A stretch of DNA of 64,000 nt, taken from Silene conica (lineage: Eukaryota; Streptophyta; Magnoliopsida; Caryophyllales; Caryophyllaceae). Shown in pieces: positions 10,791 to 23,633 of this stretch; position 1 is the stretch's first letter, and each line of letters opens with the position of its first letter. The notes beneath the pieces were generated by a model. That model was not told where the DNA came from and did not search any database. It saw nothing but the letters and a program-made list of their open reading frames with translations. Location of the stretch: NCBI GenBank assembly GCA_029255685.2, contig CM055317.2:70421460-70485459 (forward strand), in the 5' to 3' direction. A program made the translations under genes and the position numbers.

Positions 10791-12320
10791 ATTATCTTTA
10801 TCCCTGTTTTCGGCGATAATGAATTTGTGAAAGTTATACTGAGATTAATAAAATATATTTTTCAGATAAAATTAATAATATAGTAATGTTTTTAAGGTTA
10901 TTTGATAACTTGTTATTTATTGTATTTATTTAATTGATCCAAATGAACCCTTATATCTCGTAATACGATATTATAACAATACTGTTATTATTATTATTAT
11001 TAGGTTTTGGACCAATTCGATCTCAATTAAATCTAAACATAATTATAATGTACACATAACTTGCAAAGGTACACAAGTGCGTACATAATTAAATCAAGAC
11101 TAAACCCTAATTAAAGTTATGCAAAAAATTGGGTTTCAAATAAAACGCTTGTGAAGTAAAAAAAGGAACATTTCACCTTAAAATAGAATTGTTGCTTATT
11201 GATAGAGAGAGGGAGACAAAGATGAGTGATACCATTTGATGAATATTATTGGAAAGGGGGAAGAAAGGGATTTAATAGATTTGAGAGGGAGATGATTTAA
11301 ATTACACAAAGTATCATTTTTTATGGATATATTCGTTGCAAGCTTAAAACAGGTTAAAATACTATTCTTGTGACGTAGAGAAGATAAAAGAGAGTGTCTA
11401 GTGAATAACAAACTGTTTTGCCTTATACAAGTCTGTGACGGATTTACCGCACAAGGAAAACTTATTGATTAAAGTAAATATATAATACCGGTAAAGACAA
11501 TATAGTTAAGGCAATATAGTTATAAATTATAAGTAATACAATTAAGTAACAAATTCAAATTTTGGACCAAATTTTTTTATTTTATTTTACCGAAATTAAT
11601 TAATGAGAGCGAAATTTTGAGAAAAGTAACATGCATTATGGGAATAAGTTTCAAAAACATTAGATGAGGGAATAAATGTCAATAATAAATTATGTAAATT
11701 TTAAAAAATGAATTATATAATCATAAACTTAATAAGCAATTTTTTTAAAATACCTTCCTCAGGCTCAAATCAACCTTTAAAGTGAAACATAGCTTTAACA
11801 TATAATAAATAAAACTTTAAAAAAAGCACAAATTAAAAATATAACCATCTTTTTTGTTAAAATATGATCTATTTTTTGGTTAAAAATTGTCACTTTTATT
11901 ATAAAAATATTTGAGTGATCACTTCTAACATAAAATGGAACTTTTGTGACACTGTGCATTGATTTGAGAGATAGATTAAGGTCATATTCTTTTGTATTAA
12001 AATTGTTTTAATTGAACTGAATTAAACTGAATTAAGAATTAATTTGTGAAAAAACAAAGTGAACTGAACTGTGCTAATATAAATGTAGTTAAACTGAATT
12101 GAACTAAATGATGAAGCTAAAATGAACCAAGCGGAGCTGAAAAAGAGGTGAACAAGTGAAACAAATTGTAGTTAAGTAAAAAAAAAAATTGTCTAAATCT
12201 ACCAAAAAAACTTTTTAATTTGAAAGGGAGACTAAATCTACCTAAAATAATAAAAACATTGCATTAATTTAAGGTAGACTAAATCTACCCAGGCCAAAAA
12301 CAATAAAAACACACTAAAAT
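10791..12320. other. 3' flank of LTP gene 1 and upstream flank of gene 2
   Basis: No gene seen. 10795-11480 (3'UTR, AATAAA at 10847, then AT-rich DNA with GGAACATTTCACCTT and AGAGAGGGAGACAAAGATGAG) matches 31140-31800 closely, marking a duplicated segment. 11870-12320 matches the upstream flank of the intact gene at 61802. The 12000-12130 part is a run of GAACTGAATTAAAC-type pentamer repeats. Confidence 0.7.
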
Positions 12321-12326
12321 ATACAC

Positions 12327-12336
12327 TATATATAAA
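12327..12336 (+). promoter_or_regulatory. TATA box of LTP gene 2
   Basis: TATATATAAA, at the same place as in gene 1 and at 61688, about 115-125 bases before the ATG. The promoter looks intact although the gene is broken. Confidence 0.65.
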
Positions 12337-12450
12337 ATTAACCAGAAGTTAACAAGGATGTAGTCACCAACTTACCATTAAAAACAATAACCAAAAACAC
12401 AATAACAAAATACTAGATACTAGAAACTAGAAACTAAGATTAAGTACAAT

Positions 12451-13075
12451 ATGGAGATTAAGGCAAAGAACACAACAAGCTTAATCTTAGTAATTAACAC
12501 CTTAATTGTTGTAGGGGCTTTAATAATGAGGGGTGTTAATGGGCTGGAACCCACCATAATATGTAATGTACCAGCAGAAAAGTTTGAGATATGTTTCCCG
12601 GCTTTGAAGGGCTGGAACCCGCCACCTCCGAACAAAAATTGTTGTACTTTAATTAAGGGTTGTGATCAGAAGTGTTTGTGTTCTTATTCTACTTCTCCTT
12701 ATTTGACTCAGGGCTTGTTTGGTTACTCATTAAAATTATGGGATGTTGAACTTCCTGGGAAGTGTAAAATTATGTTGTTGTTTGGTTGCCAATATCATGG
12801 GAAGTAGAACTTCCCACATGAATTTACTTCCTCCATTATGTGGGAAGTTACTCACCAAGTCCCCCCTTGGTCAATAGAACTTCCCGCATGAATTAACTTC
12901 CCATATGCGAACCAAACACTTTTTGCGAATTCACATGAATTGGAAATTCATGTGATCTTGAAGTTCCCGGGAACTTTAATTCCCCTATGTCAACCAAACA
13001 AGCCCTCAATATGGAATTAAACTTGAGCTTTTCTTAGCGATTTTTGGCAAATGTGGCCTTTCGGATTGTTCTTAG
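12451..13075 (+). pseudogene. DIR1-like LTP gene 2, split by a MITE
   Basis: Starts like its paralogues (MEIKAKNTTSLILVINTL) with a signal peptide and the Cys, CC and CxC motifs. After STSPYLTQ the frame runs into transposon sequence and ends at 12807. A 295-bp Tourist-like MITE (12711-13005) sits there. The remaining host codons resume at 13009 and end ...FGKCGLSDCS-like at TAG 13073-13075. The last two conserved cysteines are therefore cut off from the ORF. The intact paralogue at 61802 shows the uninterrupted order. The disrupted product would lack C7 and C8 in their normal places. Confidence 0.85.
12711..13005. mobile_element. Tourist-like (PIF/Harbinger) MITE in LTP gene 2
   Basis: Terminal inverted repeats GGGCTTGTTTGGTT and AACCAAACAAGCCC, flanked by TCA on both sides (12708-12710, 13006-13008). 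Removing it with one TCA restores the continuity seen in the paralogue. A 3-bp duplication and GGGC-GTTTGGTT ends fit the Tourist class, although the usual target is TTA/TAA. No coding capacity. Confidence 0.85.
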
Positions 13076-14124
13076 ACTATCTTTATCCTCATCCTGGCGT
13101 TAAAATCAGCTGTAAATGTTAAGCTGATAATCTTATTAACGTTATTCTGAAATTAATAAAATAATTGTTTCTTACTTATTCCAATAAATGAATAATATAA
13201 TTTTATATCATCAGTTGCTTAATAACTTGTTAACTCAATTATTTTGTTTGTGTTACGAGATGTGAATAGATCGATTATGCTTTTATGACCATATTAGTAG
13301 ACGACATAATTTAAATTAGCAAAGAATTTTTTAAGGCTAATAACTTTGTATACGTCCTTGCTAAAATTGTCCTAAGATCAATAAAATAAATGTTTTCTTA
13401 TATAATTAAATCAATAATAATATAATTTGTTGAGGTTGCTTAATAACTAGTTATTGAAATTATTTACATGTATCACAGACTCACGGGATGTGAATATATC
13501 GATCAACATTTTTATTATCAAAAAATGCACCCTTATATTTGCTAATATGATATTATCGTAATTGATACTTAAGCCAAACAACCAGATTGGTTAAAAAAAT
13601 GAGTTTGAATCTTTTGTCCCACTTTTTTTGTGATAAATTTGTAAAGAAAAATATTGAATATAACTTATTAACTTATGACAAGTCGATAAAAAAAATAATC
13701 ATAGAATGTGACAAATTGGTTAAAAAAAACCTATTACCTCATTTAATTTGTTATTCCTACAACTAAGAAGATAAAATAAATGTTTTCTTATATGATTAAA
13801 TCAATGATATAATTTTGCCAAGATTGTTTGATAACTTGTTATTGCATTTATTAGATTGTGTCACGAGATGTGAATACTCCAGGCATATGAAAATGCGCCC
13901 ATATATCCGGTAATATGATATAATTATATAGTTGGTGATTATACTGTTATTCTTTTACCCTCGCTAAAAAAATTCATATTTTTCAATTAAATTTCGAGAT
14001 TATCTTATATTATTACCCTTTTATCCCTACTTAAAATTTCTCCCATGCTAAGCCTAGATCCTGACTCTGTTACTGGACCAATTCTTTCAATACAAGTACA
14101 ATTATTTCCTACAAAGAGTCTTGT
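13076..14124. other. Tandem decayed 3' flanks of LTP copies
   Basis: No ORF of note. 13080-13290 is the normal 3' flank (it matches 62128-62341). A second version with AAGATCAATAAAATAAATGT, TAATAACTAGTTAT and TGTGAATATATCGATC lies at 13370-13560. A third lies at 13755-13935. Each lacks the coding region. They look like remnants of older tandem gene copies. Confidence 0.6.
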
Positions 14125-15830
14125 TGTAACACCCTCATAATCCAAGGCCTTTAGGTAGGACCATCAGACTATGAAAGTATCACCATCTCAGTTTCATGAG
14201 GCATAATATCAAGATAAATAATATTGTAACCTTTATTAAAAGTGAGAACAAAGTTTAAGTATAACAATGTCTGATACAACAACCATAAAAGAAGTGTCTG
14301 CGGAAGCTAAGAAACTATGACGCTACTACTAAACTGAGCAGAATCCCATCCTTCCCAAGCTATCAGACATCAACCTCGTGTTACCTGTTAAGAATCTGCT
14401 CACTATACCAATGGATCATCACAGCGCATAAACCACAAGCATCAGTTACTGTATACGCAATATCATCACTACCAAAATCAAAAACTGTATAACAATCTTA
14501 AGGCACCGCATGCTGATATCACCAATCACTGATGTCACTGTCACATAAACCAAGTAGCGGCCTTTAGCCCCACACCAATTCCCCCACTTACCGCAACAAG
14601 GCGTACCTAGAACATTAATGTGCACATCCTCTCCGTGGCGGGTCCCACGAAGAGCGATCATAGGAGCGAGATCCGTTTCCCGCAACGGTCTAACACATTA
14701 CCTTTCGAAATCTCATCTCGTAACCACAGTGATATCAGTCTTACAGCACAACAATAACTTCGTCACAATATATCAGGAATACCGTCACAATCACATAACA
14801 GATAACTGAGTAGGGAGAATCCTACCTCAAGGTAATCAATCACGAAATGCTAATCCAAGCTTTCTACCAATACTCTTCTACAAAATCTCCTCCTAAGAAC
14901 ATACACATGGATTACTACCCAGAGGTATAACTATTATCTAGACGACATACAATGAGAAGGACGATACGTACTTGATGACACGATACTAGGCTAGATGATC
15001 GGCACGTTAAACTCTTGTTAAGGATCTCTTAGAAGTTTGTGGGAATAATTAGTTTGAGAGGAAACTAGGTTACTGCGTTTCTGATTTAGGGTAAAAGTGA
15101 TTTTAACTCACGATTTATCTTTTATAAGAATCCGACGCTGAACACGGACCCGACTAACTCGGCCGAGTAGGCTATACTCGGTCGAGTAGGACATACTCGG
15201 CCGAGTGCCCCACACTCGGGGCACTCGGCCGAGTATACTCGGTCGAGTACCTCGCAGTTCTCAGCACTAACCAGTTTTCGTAAAACAGTCATAACTCCCT
15301 CAATACTTGGTTCTTTTGGGCGTGTAACCTACTGTTCGAATTGTAAAAGGATAAGCTATCACCTCCAATTGGAATCACATCAATATCATATGTACATCTC
15401 AAGTTATAATAGTTTTAAGAGGACTTATCTATAGCTGGACTACATAACTATACCATATTCTTTCTCCAATAACTTATATCAACAATGCGACCTAGTTCAA
15501 CCAATTCCATCGAGTAACTAATACAACAAATAGAGGGGTGTTACAATCTTCCCTCCTTAGAACAAACTACATCCTCAAAGTTCACAACCAACTTGAAAAG
15601 ACACGACGTAGAGGGTTGTTACAATCTTCCCTCCTTAGAAACGAACTTCGTCCTCGAAGTTCACAACCAACTTTAAAAGACATGCCTTATAATACCGCAA
15701 ATAAGGTATGCCAACACCTACTTTTAACTCTTACTCCGCAAGGCCAACCAAGATATAAGACAAAAGAAGTTCACCACATCCCGAAGATGTGCAAAACACC
15801 ACAAAAATGATAAAACATATATGAAACTTA
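14125..15830 (-). mobile_element. Ty3/gypsy LTR remnant with 3' internal end
   Basis: LTR 14125-15545 starts TGTAACACCC and ends GGGGTGTTACA. The adjoining ATCTTCCCTCCTTAG is, on the minus strand, a polypurine tract CTAAGGAGGGAAGAT, so this is a 3' LTR with about 285 bp of internal DNA. The sequence AACTTCGAGGACGAAGTT just inside is typical of Tekay/Del-type elements. The polypurine segment and about 60 following bases are present twice (15546 and 15626), the second after a short GTTGTTACA. GGCCGAGTA/ACTCGGTCGAGT words repeat near 15155-15250. No gag or pol is left. Confidence 0.75.
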
Positions 15831-17017
15831 TATACAACTTATTAGAAAAACTTAAAACCCAATACGATCATCTCCTATCCCCCTAAAAAAAACAGATTAC
15901 TGAAGGAAATCAAATTTCCAGAAATTATAAACATATCTTATATGTTAGGTTTTAATTTAGTCATAAAATTAAAACAAGATCTTATGCATGCAAAGAGAGA
16001 AAGTCGAAATCCCACATTACGGAAATGGCATTATGGGCACGGTTTTGGTCACTCGCCAAAACCGTTCTTGAGCTAAGAGATGATGGAAGAACCGAGATTC
16101 CAAGTATAGAAATCCTCCTCAAGTTGAACCCAAGATGTGCCCGAAATAACAATACTAAACAATCTTATTATCTAGTATTTATTTGCCTTAAACGATTTTT
16201 CTACACTTAGAAAAATAATTACTATGGAATATATAGTAAAATTATGAGAGGATATTTTTAAGATGAATGAGTCCAACTTTTTATCTCATAAAAAGTGAAC
16301 TACAAAATTGAACTAGTTAACTGTATGTGTGTAGTGTGTAATATATAGGAATAATAGAAGAGAAAACTATTTCTCTCCTTCACCATACACACGGCACATG
16401 CATGCCAACATGGGGAAGAACAATTTCCTTTTTGTCTTTTCAATAACATGCATTAGTCATATCATATATAACTAGATTAGGGTATAATCATTTACCTTAT
16501 TCTTAATAAGATAAAAACCATTATCACCCACATATAACTCATTTACACGGCACCCATACACTTAAAATGGGTTCCAATTTAAGTTTTACCATTTGGCAAT
16601 TGTAAAATACCACATATGTGACATATTACATGTAGTATGACATTTGGTAATTAAAAAAATGTATTTAAACAATTTAAATACAATTTTTTGCATTTCATAA
16701 TTATTACTTAACCATTAAGTACAAATTACCAATTTTATTTCGTAAAACTCGTCATTTCATATTCATCAATCGTGATATACAAGTCTATTCTAATCACTAC
16801 TAATCGATAACCCTTACTGATAAAATATACGATAACTATTATCCATTATAAAATAATTACTTATTTTATTATAAACAAATCACGTATAATCATATTATAA
16901 CGAGAAACGTATCTCTCATTTATCTTATTCATATTAGGGCTTTAATAAACTCGTATCGTATACGAATTATTAATCTTAACAATTTCGGATACATCCTTTA
17001 GGTGTGACCATAAGGGA
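15831..17017. other. Unassigned AT-rich stretch
   Basis: No convincing gene. A small plus ORF (16025-16210) has no recognisable domain. The stretch may be remains of LTR elements: 16930-17040 has TTTCGGATACATCCTTTAGG followed by GGGATCAACTGATCACC, which looks like repeat DNA but could not be placed. Confidence 0.4.
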
Positions 17018-17338
17018 TCAACTGATCACCACCATCATAATGTAGTTTTGAACGGCTCGAATTTTAAATGGACAACTACACCGACTTGACCTCGTACGCC
17101 TCTCGGGATCATCACTTGGAAGAGGTAAACCTTTTCTTGAACATCGAAAATAACATGATAACAAACCGTCTCCTTTTCGACTTTTACGCCCATGATTTGC
17201 TTTTACCATTGCAAAACCTTTCGAAAACGCAATCAATTTTGCCCAACCAAATGTTTCATCACGAGTTTCAAATCCACGATCCGTAAAGAACAAAGGATTA
17301 TAATCAACTAAATTCTGGCCAAATTCCTCGAACGAATC
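17018..17338 (-). pseudogene. MULE transposase exon 2 fragment with FAR1 domain (copy 2)
   Basis: From the acceptor TTAATAG the exon reads DSFEEFGQNLVDYNPL, FETRDETFGWAK, then a zinc-type FAR1 DNA-binding region with CYFRCSRKG and SSRCSCPFKIRAV. It ends at a stop just after. This is the same start as the exon at 5374 (DSFEKFGGNEVDYN) but it keeps the domain deleted there. The transposase core is missing, so the fragment is truncated on its 3' side. Its exon 1 and 5' end are at 27725-27930, 9.7 kb away, because copia B inserted in intron 1. Confidence 0.75.
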
Positions 17339-17397
17339 CTATTAATTGAAAATTTAATATTTTTTAGCATATATATTTTAGATTAAGCAACATAAAT

Positions 17398-18731
17398 TGA
17401 AGAATCAAGAACGAGTTTAGCACCTAAGAGGGGGAGGGGGTGAATTAGGTGACCTTTTAAAAATTCTGAAATAGCTTAAGTGTTTCACGATTTAAGGCAA
17501 CAAGATCAGGGACTAAGCAACAGTATGAGGAACTGTTGCACAGAGCTGATCCATTTCGTGTATAACAAGAAACGAGTAACAAGTACGAGAAAGAGCAATA
17601 AACAAACGATATAAAAATTGGTTCAGCTCCTACTCCGGAGCCTACGTCCAACCGTTATTTTATTGAAAGTTTAGAAGCTACTCCGCTTAACTAAAGCTAT
17701 TACAACAAAACAACTCCCCAACCTACTCCGGTTGCATTTGCTAAGAGCTACTCCGCTCGAAGACTTGACTCAAACTTAAAGCTACTCCGCTCTAAGAGTT
17801 TGTTGTTCTACCTTTGGTTTACAAGATCAATGTCTCAAGCGTTCTCTTAAAGAACATGGAGACTACTTTTAAGATCTAAACACAAGGTTCATCGAACAAA
17901 CATTTATACTCATTAGAAGTGCGAACTAGTACAAGGAGATCATAGCTTTTCTAAAACAAATGAAGACTTCTTTCAAAATCAGAAACTTTTGCAAAATAAA
18001 CTTGAAGAATAATGCTTAAAAGGTTTTGCAAAGTTTTACAATAAATGCTTAGAAAGTCTTAGCAATTAATGAGCTCAAGTGTTGGTATTTATAGAGAGTT
18101 GGGCGAGTGAGAGGAGCTCTCAAATTGTGTAATATGTTTGCATAACTCTTTTACCCAAGGGTTCAAATAGGAGTGTCTTTTACAAACTGAAAATGCACAT
18201 GGTTGCAATGCTCAAGGTAGATTACTCAAGGCTCAAAGCAACCCATAAAAGGAAAGAGTGTAAGAGGGAACCTTCCTTTTGTAGGTCTAATTGCTAAAAA
18301 AGGAAAAAGTAAACTTTCTACTTTTTCTAACCCTTAGTCCCAATGTGCAAGTTGAGCTTTTGATTTTCAAATTAATTTCCTTCAGTTTGTAAAACATTTG
18401 AAATATGTAAATGAACCAAAACACCAACACTTTTGATAAAATATATTTTCCGAAATATAATCTCCATGACCGTACTAGAAACCCCAGTTGCAACAGTCTG
18501 TTCAACTGTTGCAAGGATTTTGCACCTCTAACAAATACGAATGAATGTTAGACTACCTTGTTTACAATGCATTCCTAGACTTGGCCTTCTCTTGTCTTTG
18601 CTTGCATCTTGACATATGATCTTGTGATCTTCAATGAGCTTTATGTCACTTTGCTAATCTCTTGCTACTCATCAAGCAAACATTAGATTAATCAAGGTAA
18701 CTTGCCATCATCAACATATTGTGTTCTAACA
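17398..18731 (-). repeat. 3' LTR of copia B
   Basis: 1334 bp, TG...CA ended, starting TGAAGAATCAAGAACG and ending GTGTTCTAACA. It has a GGGGGAGGGGGTGAATTAGG start like SIRE LTRs and three GCTACTCCGCT words (17693-17790). It also carries perfect inverted pairs GCAACAG/CTGTTGC (17517-17539) and TTGCAACAGT/ACTGTTGCAA (18488-18514). Confidence 0.95.
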
Positions 18732-18746
18732 AATTCCCCCTTTGAT
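18732..18746 (-). promoter_or_regulatory. Polypurine tract of copia B
   Basis: On the minus strand this reads CATCAAAGGGGGAATT, directly before the 3' LTR, the usual plus-strand primer position. Confidence 0.8.
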
Positions 18747-19342
18747 GATGACAAGTTACAATCAAAATTATGAGACAAGTTCCCCCTCAACCCATGGTGA
18801 GTCGGTCTGGTTTGGCCAAAATAGATAACACATAACTTATGCATGAGCAAGGTGGTCAAGGGGTCAATCATTCTTAATCCTAAGTAATACGTCGAATAAA
18901 AAGCTAAGCTATTTCTACGGTGAACGTTAGCCTAAGAGTCATTAAGTAAACACATAACATAATTTGGATTCACTTCCCCCTCTTGACATCATCAATAGGG
19001 ACAGCAATGTTCAAAAGATACGGGTTCATCACACACATAGCAAAATAAGATAGTCTGAAAACGAGAAAATAAAGACACGCATGCAACTAGTGTTTATCAA
19101 AGAGCCATTAAAAGGATAGGGAAGATGAAGGTTAGCATTTCCAGATAGCAGCACCTGCCCCGAGTGTTGTTGCTTGCAACAATAACCCTTTGGAGAAGGT
19201 TAAAGATGAACCGGTGGTTTGATTTTTAGCTCGGTTGCATAGACATTTGAGTGGTTATGTAAAGCATGTGGGCGCAAAAGTTTGGCTACCTTATCAACAA
19301 TGGATGGTTCAATGGCTCCCCATGTTCCCCTTGGAAATGTAT

Positions 19343-20053
19343 CTAGCCCAACAGGTTCAATGTCGAGTTATGTATTTGGCTAGTTGTGGAATGGTTAAAG
19401 TGAAGGGTTTGTTGTTGATATAAGCCGAGAGGGTTCCAGATGCAACATCCACTTTGACCGTTGCATAAAATTATACCACTTCGGATGCATTCTTTTTCTT
19501 TTTCACTCGCATCCTTTTCTCCACTCTTTTCTTTTTCCACTGATTTCTCACTTTCTTTTACAACCTCTTTGTTCACATTCTCCTTCTTTTAATCGATTTT
19601 TCTTTTCCCCTTTTCTTTTTACTAGCTTTCTTTTCCGCCTCTTTCTCCACAACATCCTCCTTTTCGGTTTCTTTTTCCGGTGTACTTCACCTTCGACATT
19701 CCCTTCTTCTTCCTTTGACTCTCCCTTTTCTTTTTCTTTTCCAGTAACTTCTTCAGACAACTTTGGTTCAACAATCAAATCGACCAATTCTTTGGATTCA
19801 GTGTCGACGCTTGAGTCCAAAACAAATGACAAGATCGGTCTTTTCTTTAGTCCACCATGTCCTCGTCCCTTGGGTTTAATAGGGCCTGCTCTAGCCGGGG
19901 ATTTTGTATGAATGAGTCGTGATTTGGCAGGGCTTTTGGTGAGGTTGAGGGTGGTTTGGTTGGTGAGGAAGTCATATTTTTCATGGCTACAAGGAATGGA
20001 TTGTATGTATTTGCAAGCCTTTTGAGTTCTTGGTTGATACTTTTGGGAGACAT
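19343..20053 (-). pseudogene. Third reading region of copia B (env-like position), degenerate
   Basis: Between pol and the 3' LTR. It opens MSPKSINQELKRLANTYNPF, runs through a Ser/Pro/Lys stretch, then is broken near 19940 by a frame change. Another frame continues with KGRGHGGLKKRPILSF and a long Lys/Glu-rich tract to 19343. SIRE-type elements have an extra ORF here, often called envelope-like. No membrane segment or conserved domain can be seen, so I call it only by position. Some of the K/E tract could be low-complexity decay. Confidence 0.5.
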
Positions 20054-20331
20054 TTTGAGGGAGGTTATAAGGTGAGAATGGGACGGTTATGTTGAGAATT
20101 TTGAATTTTGAGTGAGTTGGAAAGTTTTAGAGTTTTTACACAAAGGATAGTAATGGATTGATGTGATGGGTGAGGAATTTTGAGTGGCTCAATGTAACAA
20201 CTAGCATGCATGTGCTCTTATTTTTACGTAAAACATATTTTCAAATTTATGCACGTAAATGATAAATCGTAAACATAAACACTACCGTCACCCGTTCTAA
20301 TCAATCATTGGGAGACGTAATCTTTTTAATG

Positions 20332-23300
20332 TCATGCATCACTTAACAAACCAATTTCCAACCGAAGTTTTACGAATTGTTCTCTTTCTAACGGTTTTGT
20401 AAAAATATCCGCAATTTGATTTTCGGTTTTACAAAAGTTAAGATTAATTGTCCCTTTTTCAACTTGATCACGTAAAAAGTGATGCCTTATTTCAATATGT
20501 TTGGTCCGGGAATGTTGTATTGGATTTTTCGAGATGTTAATTGCACTAGTATTATCACAAAAAATAGGAGAGGATTCGAATGTAATACCGAAGTCATGCA
20601 ATTGTTGACGTACCCATAGTAGTTGTGTGCAACATAGGGAGGCACTTATGTATTCACTTTCCGCCGTTGATAGAGACACGGTATTTTGCTTCTTTGAAGC
20701 CCACGTGAGCAAGCATGGCCCCATGAATGTGGCAATTCCGGACGTGCTCTTTCTATCCAACATGCATCCCGCATAGTCGGCATCGGAAAATCCTACAAGA
20801 TCAAGCTCATAGTAAGAAGGATACCAAAGATAAAAATGTTGAGTTCCAATCAAGTATTTGAATATCCTTTTTACGGCTTTGAAGTGAGATTCCTTAGGAT
20901 TTGCTTGAAATCTAGCACACACACACACACACTATATTGAATATCGGGTCGACTTGCGGTCAAGTAGAGTAAAGAACCAATCATACCTCGATACACCTTT
21001 TCACTAACACTCTTACCATTTGGATCAAGGTCAAGTTTGAGGTTAGAAACCATAGGTGTAGCAACGGGTTTCGCATTGGTCAACCCGAACTTACTTAGCA
21101 TCTCCTTCACATACTTTTGTTGATGGATCATTGTGCCCTCCTCTTTTTGCTTGATTTGGAGGCCAAGAAAGAACCCTAGTTCTCCCATCATACTCATTTC
21201 AAACTCAGATTTCATTAGATGTGTAAAGTATTCACAAAGAGTTTCACTAGTTGCACCAAAGATTATGTCATCGACATATATTTGAACAAGCAACATTACA
21301 TCTGAATGTGACTTGATGAATAACGTTTTATCAACCGAACCACGTATGAAGCCATTTTCTAAAAGAAATTTTGAAAGCCTATCATACCATGCTCTAGGAG
21401 CCTGTTTTAAACCATATAGTGCTTTATCAAGTTTAAAGACATGGTTCGGTGATTCGTTATCCAAAAAGCCCGGTGGTTGTTCCACAAAAACTTCTTCATT
21501 AAGATAGCCATTTAGGAATGCCGATTTTACATCCATTTGAAAAAGTTTTACACCATGATGAGCTGCAAAGGCAATGAGTATTCGTATGGCTTCAAGCCTA
21601 GCTACCGGTGCAAAGGTTTCATCATAATCAATCCCCTCTTGTTGATTATACCCTTGCACCACTAGCCTTGCCTTATTCCTTACGATTTCTCCGTTATCAT
21701 CAAGTTTGTTTCGAAAAACCCACCTAGTCCCAATGACTGTACGATTTGAAGGTCTAGGAACCAGATGCCATACCTCACTTCTTTTGAACTGATCCAACTC
21801 TTCTTGCATGGCCATGATCCAACAAGGATCCTCGAGAGCTTTTGAGATGTGGTCGGGTTCAATTTGTGAGAGGTAAGCATTGAAGGCACAGAAGTTTCTG
21901 AGGGAGGATCTGGTTTTTACCCCTGAGTCAAGGTCACTGGTTAGGTTTTCGAGAGGGTGAGAGCTTTGGTGTTTCCATCTTTTTGGTATGGTGGTGTTTG
22001 TGGTGTTGGGAGCGATTATTTGTTCATTCTGTTCAGATGCAACAGTTTCAGAGTCTGTTGCATGGGGTTGATTTTGTGTGGGGGATTTATCATTGGGATT
22101 TTGTGGATCAATGGTTGTGCCTTGGCTTTCTTTTTCCACTCCTGACGTGCTGGCTTCATTTGAAGATGAAGCCTCGTCGGTTCCCCCTGAGTTATGGCCT
22201 GCTTCCCCATGCAAAGGTGTTTCTGACTGTTGCTCCAGATCTTCGGCTTCCAACACTTGGTTCATGTCATGACGCACCATCCCAAGCTCGAACTCATCAT
22301 CATCCTCTTCATTTCTTTCTTGTTCCTGAGACACAAAAAGACTAGATTCATCAAATACAACATGAATGCTCTCTTCCATTTTCATAGTCCTCTTGTTAAA
22401 GACTTTGTAAGCCTTACTATGGTTTGAATATCCCACAAAAATTGCTTCATCACTACGGGCATCAAATTTGCCTAAGTTGTTCTTCCCGTTGTTATGAACA
22501 AAGCATTTACAACCAAAGCATTTTAAGTGAGAGATATTGGGTTTTCTTCCACGTAGAATTTCATAGGGTGTTTTGTTGGTGATTTTTCTAATCATGACTC
22601 GATTATAGACATAACACGAAATGTTTACGGCTTCGGCCCAAAAGTTTCTTGGTACTTGAGAACTAATGAGCATGGTCCTAGCCATATTTTCCAAAGTTCG
22701 ATTCATTCGTTCCACCACTCCATTTTGTTGCGGAGTTCGTGTGGCCGAAAAGTTATGGCTAACACCATTCTCATTACAATAGGCTTCAAAGGCAATGTTT
22801 TCAAATTCGGTTCCATGGTCGGATCTTAAAGCACCAAGTTTTAGAGAAAATTTGTTTTCGACCATTTTGAGCCAAATTAAAAACTCACCAAAAGCCTTGT
22901 CCTTAGTTCCAAGAAACAATAACCACACATATCTAGAACAATCATCAACAATAACACAAATGTAATTACTACCACCTTTGCTTGTGATACGCATGGGTCC
23001 GCAAAGGTCAATGTGAACAAGTTCTAAGACACGAGATGTACTAATACACTTCTTTGACTTGAATGAGCTCTTAACTTGTTTTCCTTTAACACAATCATCA
23101 CACAAAGAGTTGAATTTAAAATTTATGATTGGTAAACCTTCTACTAAGTCAAGTCTCCTAAGGTTGTTTAATGTTCTAGCATTTACATGGCCCAAACGTT
23201 TGTGCCAAAGCCATGGGTCATTTTTATGGACGCTCATGCACGAAAGTTTCTGACCGGATAAAGAACATAAATCAATCATATACACATCCTTGACTCGTTT

Positions 23301-23624
23301 ACCTTCTAGTACCAACTCCTTTGTCTTTCCATCTAGGATTTTACACACATGAGCATGAAATTCAACAATATTACCTCGATCACACAATTGTGATATGCTA
23401 AGTAGATTGTGTTTTAATCCTTTGACAAGCAGCACTTTGTCCACACATAGTGATTTTGACTTACCAACCTTTCCGATACCAACAATTTCACCTTGTTTGT
23501 TATCGCCAAAAGTCACCATGCCTCCATTGTAGGCCTCTAGTGAGAGGAATTGGTCTTCTTCCCCCGTCATGTGACGAGAGCATCCGCTGTCTAAATACCA
23601 ATTGCTGCTGCCCCCCACTAATGC
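20332..23624 (-). pseudogene. Copia B pol (protease end, integrase, RT, RNase H; frameshifted)
   Basis: 23618-20871 covers [13 protein letters not shown], the integrase zinc region ([17 protein letters not shown]) and the core with Asp in HIDLCGPM, Asp in RSDHGTEFE and Glu in [12 protein letters not shown]. It also covers a Ser/Thr/Pro linker and reverse transcriptase with YVDDIIFG. After SRPDIQYSV the frame ends. RNase H continues in another frame (20928-20332: [42 protein letters not shown]). The switch is at the repeat CACACACACACACACAC (20916-20932), so a CA-unit change is the likely cause. Gag and pol are in the same frame but separated by TGA and TAG. The enzyme set would copy and integrate the element. 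Confidence 0.85.
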
Positions 23625-23633
23625 CTACGCAAA

